Part shown: positions 1-10,700 of the stretch, piece by piece
Position numbering within the stretch: the first letter of the stretch is position 1
Layout of the letters: each line of letters begins with the position of its first letter
Source: Bacillota bacterium
GTDB lineage: Bacteria > Bacillota > Clostridia > Lachnospirales > Anaerotignaceae
DNA: 64,000 nt
Direction of reading: 5' to 3'
Assembly (NCBI GenBank): GCA_019422105.1
Contig: JAHZDZ010000001.1
Coordinates: forward strand, 460,316 to 524,315
The notes under the pieces: model-generated
What the model was told of the DNA's origin: nothing
The model's database searches: none
Seen by the model: the letters and a program-made list of their open reading frames with translations, nothing else
Position numbers and translations under genes: made by a program

Positions 1-1688
1 AGTCTGGCCTCCACCTTGATGGTTCCTGTGTTGCCATCGCCTGTGGCTGTAAAGCTTCCAATTTGTTTTACAGAATAGTAAGCTCCCGTAGCTGTGTTGC
101 CCGAAACATTAACTGGTGTTTCCTCCAAAGGTGCTGTGGCAACACCGTCCACCGCCGCGTCTGTTTCCTCCTGAGTTACTGTAACAGCAAGATTATTACC
201 TGTCATAGTGCCATAGCCTTTGGCCGCAACGCTGTAAATATAACTTCCAACCGGCAGAACCGCCGACGCAATACCGTCAGCACCCGTCTTTACAGTCATG
301 GGGAAAACCGGGTTAGCCTCAAGAGCCATTACGGAAACGGCCCTGTCAATGGTTACCTCCGCTCCCACAATGGGAGTGTTACCATCCATAACAGGAATCT
401 TTACCGTCTTTCTCATCAGATACATATCTGCAGTTGGTGCTATGGTAGTCTCCGCTCCCGCTTCTGTTGGTACATTGACAGTAATAACCACATTTTTATA
501 GTTGGTCTTTTTAATTGTTACTTTCTGCTCGTTGCCCGGAAGCTCGACTAACCCTTCCGCATCCAATTCCAAAGCTTTATTATTAAGCAGGATGCTTACG
601 TCCGCTTCCTTTAAATCCATTTCCATATCGCCGTTGTCCTTGTCAATGGCGGAAAGTTTTACCTTGTTGGTAACCGCAGGCTTTACGCCCATTGTGATGA
701 CATTGCCGCTGGTGCCGTCTACCTTGGCGATACCGTTGTAGTCAATGACAACCTTGCCGCTTGCCGCCTGATATACAGAGCTTGCGTCCGTGGCTGTATA
801 ATTGTAGGTTCCCGGCATAATGGAGGCAATTGTGGCAACACCGCTTGCAGTGGTTTTAACCGTAGCCAAAGCATCAGTGCTTCCCTCCGTACTCAGCGCA
901 ACATTAATATTTTCAAGAGCCACTCCCTCCTCGTTTTTTACAGAAAGCTCCACATTTTCTAAAGGCTTTGCGGGAAAATTGAGAAGTGTTGCTCCCTCAG
1001 TTGTATCCGTTACACCATCGTTTGTAACCGCGCCGTTAATTTTGCCGACCTGTTCCAGTGCGAAGGTATCGAAAGTGATATCCTTCAGCGTCTTTCCCGC
1101 TACAGGCTTAAAATAAAGTGTATAAATAGGCATAACTTTATTTTCGGGCATGGATTTCACACATACATGTTCAAAATCAACCACTGTGTCTTTGTACATC
1201 GGTTGCAGCGTATTTCCTTTTAATGTCGTCTTTGATGTCAGGTCAATTAACACATGTCCATCCATCAAAGAAGAGATGCTGGAAAACTCAAACGGTCCCC
1301 TGCTGCTGACAAGAGAGTAATTATGCGCGCCTTTGCTGATACCGGTTTCGGTCAGAAATTCAACCGGTGTATTCGCCACCGATATATTCGCATCAAAGGT
1401 TTCCGCAAATTCATCAAATTCAGCTCCGTCAACACCACAGATCTGAACTACGGATGTATCATAAGTCATTCTCAGCAAAAACACATTTGACTGCGGAACA
1501 TTGTATAAGCCAACATGTACTTTCGCAACATTATTGGTCGTGTCTTCTTCATATTGCAGGACATGCCCCTCTTTTGACACATCCCCCCAGACAACATCTC
1601 CAATATCTGCCGCTGACACCGGCAAAGCCGGTATCAGTGACAGACAAAGGCAAAAGCTCATAATAAAAGCCAGTAACCTTCTTCTCAT
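1..1688 (-). CDS. Exported protein with cohesin-like domain (3' end outside window)
   Basis: The minus-strand frame is open from an ATG at 1688 to the window edge (about 562 residues visible). The start has a CAGGAGG site 7 bases upstream and lies 14 bases after the stop of the giant dockerin gene, so the two are probably one operon. Residues 1-28 form a signal peptide (MRRRLLAFIMSF..., cleavage near PVSAAD). Residues about 40-230 read like a cohesin-type beta sandwich: a strand KVHVGLYNVP, then FLLRMTYDTSVVQICGV, later MPIYTLYFKP. After this come repeated beta-rich segments of the transthyretin/CarboxypepD_reg type (VELSVKNEEG..., VKIPVMDGNTPIVGAEVTI). The family assignment is by eye and the cohesin call is moderate. 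Its position beside a dockerin protein is the main support. The C-terminus, which could carry a wall anchor, is not visible. Confidence 0.65.
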   Translation of the reverse strand, partial: MRRRLLAFIMSFCLCLSLIPALPVSAADIGDVVWGDVSKEGHVLQYEEDTTNNVAKVHVGLYNVPQSNVFLLRMTYDTSVVQICGVDGAEFDEFAETFDANISVANTPVEFLTETGISKGAHNYSLVSSRGPFEFSSISSLMDGHVLIDLTSKTTLKGNTLQPMYKDTVVDFEHVCVKSMPENKVMPIYTLYFKPVAGKTLKDITFDTFALEQVGKINGAVTNDGVTDTTEGATLLNFPAKPLENVELSVKNEEGVALENINVALSTEGSTDALATVKTTASGVATIASIMPGTYNYTATDASSVYQAASGKVVIDYNGIAKVDGTSGNVITMGVKPAVTNKVKLSAIDKDNGDMEMDLKEADVSILLNNKALELDAEGLVELPGNEQKVTIKKTNYKNVVITVNVPTEAGAETTIAPTADMYLMRKTVKIPVMDGNTPIVGAEVTIDRAVSVMALEANPVFPMTVKTGADGIASAVLPVGSYIYSVAAKGYGTMTGNNLAVTVTQEETDAAVDGVATAPLEETPVNVSGNTATGAYYSVKQIGSFTATGDGNTGTIKVEAR

Positions 1689-1702
1689 TTTTAGTCCTCC
1701 TG

Positions 1703-4700
1703 TTATTTCATTTCAGCCCAATTAACACTGACAGATTGCATATTGTAATTTCGAATAACCATGGCCGTATCTTTACCGTCCACATAGCCATCTCCGTTTA
1801 TGTCTCCATCAACAACATTTGTTCCATAGCTTCTTATAACCATCGCTGTGTCCTTACCGTCTATATAGTCATCCTGATTCACATCACCGCTGTATAAGGT
1901 TATGGTTTTATTGATTACAACATCAGAGTCGAATGTAACTCCTGTTATGGTATAGCTGGTATAGTTCTGCCGGCTGAACATCAACGTGTATCCCGAAACG
2001 CTGTCCCCAGCAAACATATTTATGGTATTTTCAACAGGAATTTCAAGTGTAAATTCCGAGGCTACCTCCTCTTCCTTAACAATATAGCCATTTGGATTCT
2101 TTACCACTGCCGTAACAGGCTCATTACTGCCGCCCAGAGATATCTTTCCGCTGATTTTCACCGTAGGTACTGTCTCCTCTACCTTTCCGTCTCCGTCGCT
2201 GTCCACATTCTGGTCAGCCTTGTCAAGACCTCCGGCGGAATCAATATTCAGGTTCAGGCTGGTTTTCCATTCATTGGAGGGCTCTCCGGCTATGCCGTTG
2301 ATGACGGCCGCCACGGTTATCACAATCTGGTTTGTATGGTCTATGGTCAGAACATATTCCAAAGCGTCCACGTTCTCTGCCGCCAGCTCTGTACCCACAT
2401 AGACATTGTAGCCTGTAATATTCTCCGCATTTTCTGCAGGAGCCGTCCATATTACCTTAATCTTATCAGCACCGTTTGAAACCGTTCCCGTTATGGCCGG
2501 TGCGCCGGCCAATACAGGAGGTACAGGGGGATTATCGCTGTTATCTGTCAGAGTGTCCGCTGTGGCAAGGTTTGATTTTTCACCGGTGCCCTTGCTGTTT
2601 GTAGCCGCAATTTGGAATACATATTCCTTATTTGCCTCAGCCGTATAAATATAGGGGCTTTCGGTCACGTTGGCCGTATCATCCAGCACACCGTTAACAT
2701 AAAGCTCATAGCCTGTCACAGCCTCGCCGCCGTTATCCGTAAGCGCCCATGTCAGGGTAATAGCATTTTCTGACTCCGTTACCGCTGTCAGATTTGTTAC
2801 CGCTCCCGGCTTAGTGACAACCGGATCCTGTGTCTGATCCTCCTTACCCTCCACTACAATTGGGTCAGAAGAAATACCGGGCTCTTTTGTGACAATCTGG
2901 TCAATAATCTGTTCGCCCGTATCAGGGTCAAGGACAGGCTCGCCGTTTTCGTCCACTCTTGGTACATCCGTAACTGTATCCTTGTTTCCGACAACCTGTA
3001 TAACAGAGTCTTCTCCATTTGGTACAGTTACCGTAATCTGCATATTGCCTTCCTCATCCGGTCCGGTTACTGTTATCTGGCTTTCGTCCACCTTTTCCCC
3101 ATTGACAATGACGTCATAGGAATCCGGCAGCTTGCCATTTGCATCCGGCTTTACTGTGATAGTAACATTGGTTCCATCATTTCCTGGCGTTACCGTAGGC
3201 TCGCTTACTGCAGGCTTTCCTGGTATCAGGGAAGGATCCTCCGGCTCAGCCTTTGTGGAATGGGAAACCGCATTGCTGATGCCGCCGTTTCCAACCTTAT
3301 TCACAGCGTCAACCCATATAACATAATCCATATCCGCTTCGCCTGCATAGCTATAGGCCGTCGGCGTATCTGTCGTCTGGGAAGGAGTCTCCTCTTTTAA
3401 TCCGTCTGTATAGGCATAGATGTCAAAGGTTCCTTCTGCATTCTTCTCTATAGAAGCCGTTATTTTGTTATTCACATAGACGTTGTAGCCGGTTATTTCT
3501 ACCGGTTTGGTCTTGCCTGGATTCTCCTCGTCTGCCTCTATGCCGCCTGTGTATTCCGGCGCTGTCCAGCTCAGATTCATAGCAGTGCCGCTGGCGTCTA
3601 AAACAAGCGCCGTCGGTCTTCCTGGTACTGTCGGGTCAGGAATGACTACAGGTTCGTCAGGCACCTGTGTATCATCCGGAACAGTAACCGCCGCAGGCTC
3701 TGATTTCGGGCTTGCTCCTGTTTCATTGACTGCCGCTACCCTTATAATATAATCTGCGCCTTTTATGCCCTCAAAGCTGTAGGACAAAGGTATCTCAATC
3801 TCATTTTCCGGCGCTGTCACAGCAAACTCGTCAGCATTCACAGAGACAATATATTTTGTAATTGCACTGGTGCCAATATTTTCCGGCGCCGTCCATGTTA
3901 CGTTTACTTTGCCGGTTTCACTGTCATAGGAAGCCTTGTCAATAACCGGTGAATCCGGCGCCCGGCCCGTAATTTCGCCAATGCCGTATGCCACCCGGCC
4001 CTCTGATTTCGCTCCTGTTCCCGCTTCGTTCACTGCCGCTATATAAATGGTGTACACCTTGCCCGCTTCCGTTTGGAAGCTGTAGCTCAGGGTGTCTTTT
4101 TGAATGCTGTTGGGCGCACCGTTTATGTAAACAATATAGCCCTGAATTTCAGCTCCGCCGTCATCTCCCGGTGCCATCCATGTCAGCGTAACATTTTCCG
4201 TGCCGCTGCCTGTCACCTCTACATTGGTCGGTGCTCCCGGCTTATTGACAACGATTTCATTATCTATAACGCCGTCGCAGTTTTCATCCTTCCTTGTGAT
4301 GAGACTGCCGTCACCGTTTACATCTACGTTCAAATCGTTCATTGCCCTGATATAGACTGTGTCGCTTTCTCCGCCGCTGTTTTGAGCGGATACCTTAATT
4401 TCATAGGTTAGACCGCTTTCCACGCTCATCACATAGCTCGTCTGGCTTAAGCCACTTGCCGCAGGCGTTGTGTCCGTGCCGAGATATACATTGTATGTAA
4501 TATCACTGTCGCCGCCGTCCTGTGCAGGCGCATTCCACCTTACAATCATTGTGTCCATGGTACTGTTATTGGTATAGGTAACATTTTGCGGTACCCCCGG
4601 TGCATCCGCCTTCTGCGGAATACCGACAGCCTCTGTGCTCAGCACGCCTGTGCCCGCCTCGTTAACTGCCGCTACCGTCACAATGTATTCCGTACCATTG

Positions 4701-7700
4701 ACAAGGTCCACACTGCCAAGCTTTGTAGCAGTATAGGTACGTGCATCTTTATCCGCCAGCTTGTCGTCTGTTGTCACCTTATTGCCGTTAAGGTATACAT
4801 GATAACCCATAATCGGCGCTCCGCCGTTATAGGACGGTGCATCCCATGTAATTTCAAGAGACTTGTCATGGCCAATCACGCTGACATTTCTGGGCGCTTT
4901 CGGAGGAGTCTTTACAATCTCACCTATGACCTTTTGTCTGTAAGGCGCAGACTGTCCGCTTTCGCCGACCTCGTTGATTGCCGTCAGCGTAATCTGATAG
5001 ATAAGCCCTGTCTCCAGCGTTATCACACCGTCAGAGGAGGTTCCGCTTAAGATATAATTTTGAAGCTCTTTGTCCGTTGCTGTCGCTTCTATTGGATCCG
5101 TATTGAATTTATGACCGTCAACATACAGATTGTAGCTGACAACCTCGCTGCCGCCGTTATCCTTCGGCGCATACCACTGTGGTGTCAATATACCGTCACC
5201 GTTATCCACGAAATAGATTTCCGGCTTGCCCGGCTCAGTAAAGGTTTTTACCTTATTGGAATATGCCTCCTGGCTCATGCCCGCGCCGTTTACCGCAATG
5301 ACGCTGAAAACATATTCTCCGCCTTTTTCAAGTCCGGTAACCGCAGCGGTTCTCTTATCGCTGTCAACGGCAATCTCGCCCGCGCCTGTGACTTCATACG
5401 ACTTAATCGGTATACCGCCTGTTTCAGCCGGAGCATCCCATGTAATCTCAACGCTGTCCGCGCCTGTCGCTACTGCCACTACATTTTCCGGCGGGTCTGC
5501 TTTTGTACCGGGCGTCACAATAACCTCCCGGCTCTTTACGCTTTCACCCTGGGTACCTACCGCCGTAACCTGAACTCTGTAGTCAGTACCGTTTTTAAGA
5601 CCGCTTCTTGTAAAGGAGGTGAGTGTAACCTCATCCATGAACTGTCCGTTGACATAGACACGATACATCAGTATTGTTCCGCCGTTTGCATCCGGCTCAT
5701 CCCACTTCACGGTAATGCTGCCGTCGCTTCCTGCCGCCTGCGTAATAGTCGGTGCCGCCGGTCTTCCCGGTATCACCTCTACCGCCTCGCTTCTCTTGCC
5801 GTATCCCCGCTCATTCATAGCCTCAACGCTCACCAGATACGCTGTGCCGTTTACAAGGGAGGATCCATCCTGAAGCGCAGTCAGTATCGCTTCATTTCTT
5901 TTCGTTGTTGCCGCCTTATTTCCATCAACGTAAATGTTATATCCAATAACCGGACTTCCGTTGCCCTCCGGCTGTGTGTATCGTATTGTAATATCCCTGT
6001 CTCCTGTTATGGCCTCTGTAATCTCCGGTGCCTCCGGCGTTCCGGTCATAACCGTTTCCGCCGCCGAAAAATCTCCGTAGACGTTGTTGCCGTCAGTAAC
6101 CTGACTGAATGCCCTCACCTGTACCTTATGGCTCACACCGTTTGCAACGCCCGTAACGGAATTTTCAAGCTCTGTCGTCGTGGCTTTCAAAACGTCGTCA
6201 ACCCAGATTTCATAACCTGAAACCGCAAGACCTGCACCCTTCGCCTCTGTATGGCTTACGTAGAAGGAACCGTCCTGTGCTGTGATAGATGTAATGCCTG
6301 GTGTCATCGGCTTGCTGTATGGAACGGCATTCAGAGTATCGCTTAATATGCCCTCGCCGTTTTTATTCAGTGCCGCTACTCTGACTTCGTATTCCTCGCC
6401 TCCGGCAAGTCCAGTGATTGTCATGGCTGTACCGTTTGTCGCCTCGCCGTACTTCTCGCCATTTACATATACCTGATAGCCGGTAATACTGCTGCCGTTG
6501 TCATTTGGAGCCTCCCAGCCTGCTACTATCTGCTCATAGCCCCTCTCAAGGCTTAAAGAAGGTGCCGAAGGTGCACCGACTATAACCGTTACCTCCTCCG
6601 ATTTCTGGCTGGAATAGCCAAGGGAATTCATGGCCTCCACCTGAACCTTGAAAACAGTTCCCGGCGTCTGGTCCGTTACCTCATAATAAGTATTGGCTGT
6701 CGTTTTTCTTAACTCAAGGCCGCCGCCCGTAATGTAAACCCTGTAGCCCGTAATCACACCGCCGTTTGGCTTTGCGCCTCTCCATTCCACCCGGAAGGAG
6801 CTGCCCTCCATAACAACGTTACTTATTACCGGCCTGCTTGGCGTGCTTGCCTCTACTGTTACGGGCTCACTTTTTGCGCCGGCACCAATATCGTTGACTG
6901 CCGCTATCTGGAATACGGTGGTATCGCCCGCGGAAATGCCGTTTTTGGTGTAGGACATTTCTGTCAGTAACTCACTGTTTGCCGGCCTGCTGCTGCCGTC
7001 AATATAGACATTGTAGCCTCTCACAGGCGTGCCGCCATCCGCCTGGGGCGCTTTCCATGTAACAGTCGCGGAGGAATTGCCCGGCTCGCCTGTCACCTGT
7101 ACAGGCGCTGACGGCAAACCATAGGTTGTAATTTCATCAGAATAGGCCATAACGCCCTGTCCTGCTCCATTCACCGCCGCAACGCCAAACACATAGCTCT
7201 GGGCCCTGCTGAGATTGGAAATTCTTGCTGTCGTTCCGTCAAAGCGGATATTGCTTTCCGCAGCCGGCTCATTGTTTACCACCACATTGTAGCCCTTGAT
7301 GGAACTTCCGCCGTTATTGAGCGGCGCCTTCCAACTCAGCTTCACCTCTGTGTCGTTAAGTACGGATACGGAAATATCTGTCGGCGCCGTGCAAAGAGTC
7401 GCCGGCGTACCTGTTGCCGCAGGGGATTTTCCTCCGACACCGTTTGCGTTCACCGCCGCAATCTGTATGCTGTAAAGTCCGCCGTTTGCCAGATTCTCAA
7501 GCACAGCCTTTCTTGCGTCGGCGCCCAGAATCAAATCTGTCTTCTCTGCGCCGTTTAAATACAGCTTGTAGCCTGTAATCGGACTGCCGTTATCGCTTGG
7601 CGCACTCCATTCTACCTGAAGAGAACCGTTGCTGCTGGTAACAGTTGGCTTCTCCGGCGCGAAAGGTGCTCCCGCCACAACCTCAACGGGATCGGATTTG

Positions 7701-10700
7701 TTGCTCTCTCCCGCCAGATTCACGCATACGACTTCTATTTTGTGACCCTGTCCGCCGTTATCCAAAGGTATCTTAACAGCCAGTACATTAGGAGATATGA
7801 GCCCCGGACTGCCTTCCACATAGCTCAGTGCCTGCCCGTCTGTATCCTTTATCTCGCCTGTATATTTTACATTATCCACATAGATGGAATAGCCCTGTAT
7901 TTTAACGCCGTTGCCCTGGGAAGGGGACCATGCCACTGTCACATAGCCATTCCCCGGTACAATCTGCTCAATCTCAGGTGTTGTCGGCGTGCCGATTGTC
8001 ACAGGATAGTAGTCTGAAATGGGGCTTGCTCCCACCTTGTTGACCGCCTGCACCGCAACCCTTATCTCGCCGCCAAGCTCGCTGCCAAATACCTGTGCTG
8101 TAGTTGTTTTGCTTGTAGTTCTCGGCGCATCCTCGCCCTCAACATAAATCCTGTATTCTGTAATAGGACTTCCATGGTTTTCGGCCTCGTCATAGGTGAT
8201 AATGGCGTCCAGATTATTGCCCGGTTCCGCCTTGATATTCTCAGGGGTCAGAGGCAGACCAACCAATATTTTGGCTTCCTCCGTCTGCTCGCTCTTGATA
8301 CCCTCGCCCGCCGCGTTTACCGCCGCCGCCTGTATGGAATACTCTGTGCCGTTTGCCAGATTGGGCACTACGGCATTTTCAATTCTTCTTGCCGATACTC
8401 TGCCCTTTTCCACGCCGTTTGCGTAAAGGACATATTCGCTGATGGCGTTGCCGCCGTTATCTTCAGGAGGCGTAATCGTAATTACCGCGCTGCTGTCGCC
8501 TGTTCTTGCATTGCTTACAGTTGGCGCACCCGGCGTTGTCCTTGGCGTTGCGCTTTCCGCAGCACATTTTTCACCCTCTCCCGCGCCGTTAACGGCTGCT
8601 ATCTGAAGGTTGTATTTCGTACCGTTCGTCAATCCGCTGATGGTATATTCCTTCTCCGTAACCAAAGCTTCCTTATTGTGAAGCTCACCGTTGAGATAAA
8701 CGTTGTAGCCTGTAACCGCACTGCCGTTATCTGCCTCCGGCTCGTTCCATACTGCTTTGATTTCGCCGCTGTTACTTGTTGGGTCAACGGTCAGGGCCGT
8801 CGGCTGACTCGGCACATTCCATGTAGTCAAACCTGCCGCCGCTGATTCCTCGCCGTCTCCGGCTAAAGTCACCGCTCTTACTGTAAAGCTGTAATCCTTG
8901 CCCTTGATAAGACCTGTAACAGACCCAGAGGTCTCCTTTCCTTCTCCGTCCACTGTCACTGTGGCGTCTCCCGCCCCCAGTATCTCGTAGCGTACAAGCT
9001 CACTGCCGCCCAAATCCGCAGGCGCTGTCCATGTTATTTTTACCTCTGTGCCGCTTATGCTCTCAACCGCAACTTCCGTAGGAGCGTTGGCAGGCTTTCT
9101 CGGCGTGGTGTTTACATCCGACTGGGCCGCTGAGTAATCGCCCTGCCGCTTCTCACCGTTTATGGTGTTGACTGCCGCCGCCCTTATCGTATATTTCTTG
9201 CCGTCCTCTAACCCCGTTAAGGTATAGGGGAAGGAGGAAGCCGCCAGTAATGCTTCATTATATAGGTATTCCTCTGCACCCTCTGCACTGATATAGATGC
9301 TGTAGCCCTCAACCGCCGGGCCAATATCCGTCTTGTCGGATGGTGTTAAAGCAATACTCAATTCTCCCGTTTTGTTGGTAGGCGCTACCTTGATAGACGG
9401 CGCAAAAGGCTCTCTCCAAGTCTTTACAGAAGAAGATTCCTTCTGAGCGCCCTTGCCCACACTGCTTTCAGCGTAAACATTGAAGGTGTAGTCTGTATAT
9501 TTGGTAAGTCCTGTTACAGTGTATTCCAATGCTGTGCCGTTTGCCGTGGTGTCGGTTTTCACAATATTGCCGCCGGACTTTGTCTCGATATAATATTTTG
9601 ATATGGACTGGCCGTTGTTTCCTGCCGCAGGCCAGCTTACCTTTACAGAAGTATCGCTCAATACCTCGGCCGTAACGCTGGCAACTGCCGAAGGCACGCT
9701 GACAGGCATAAGCGTAATGGCTGTGCTTCTTGGACTTGCGCCGTAGGCACATATAGCCTCTATGGTAAATTCATAGTTATGGCCGTCCTTTAAGCCTGTT
9801 GCCATATAGGAGCTGTCTCCTGCCGCAATGACAGCGTTGTTCACCTTAAACTCCGCACCGTTTTCCGTTTTATCCTTTGCATATATGTTGTACCCCGTCA
9901 CAGGCGTACCCTGTGAGGAGGACTGGTACCATTTCAAATATATTTTGCCGCTTTCCTGTGTGGCCTCGCTCTCCTTCACATTAAAGCTTGGCGCCGTTGG
10001 GTAGTTCCAAGCCGTAGCCGTAACATTAGCGGAAAAAGCGCCGTAGCCCGCCGGGCTGCTGTTGGCCCTTACCTTGTAGGTATAGGTTGTTCCCGCCGTT
10101 AAGTTGGTAATATCATAGCTGGTGGCGCTTGTGGTTGCTATCTCATTGCCGCTTGCATCCGTAATCTGATAAGTAACAGAATCATTGCCCACAGCCGGTA
10201 CTGCGTTCCAGCTCAAATGTACTTGATGCGCCTTAGGCGTTGAGACTGATAAACCAGTTACCTGCCCCGGCACTGCATAAGGCGTAACCGCTACTGTGTT
10301 GGAGAAAGCGCTCCAGGCCGTATTCCGGTTGCCCTGAGCTCTTACCTTATACTGCTTCGCCGTGCCTCCTGCAAGACTTGATATGGTATAGCTTGTATTC
10401 GTGGTTGTGTCTACCTGATTGCCGTTTTGATCTGTAATCTGGTAGGTAATGGTGGTGTTTCCGTTTGCCGGAACTCCCGTCCACTTTAAGTCTACCTTAT
10501 TCAACCCCCTTGTGGCTGTTAAATTGGACGGCGCCGCTGACGGGCCGTAAGGGATAACTGCTGCTGATACCGCCGACTGGGCGCTCCATGTGGTGTTTCT
10601 ATCCCCCTGCGCTCTTACCGTATAGGTATAGCTGGTGCCGTTACTTAAACTCGTCTTTGTCATGCTGGCCGATGTTGTAGTTCCGATGGACGTTCCATTT

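Noticed and set aside
5060..6220. Long plus-strand frame (386 codons) opposite the giant gene
   Set aside because: It lies wholly inside the FnIII gene on the other strand, is rich in Cys, Arg and His as expected from an antisense frame, and has no ribosome binding site. The same applies to other plus-strand frames between 1.2 and 12.5 kb.
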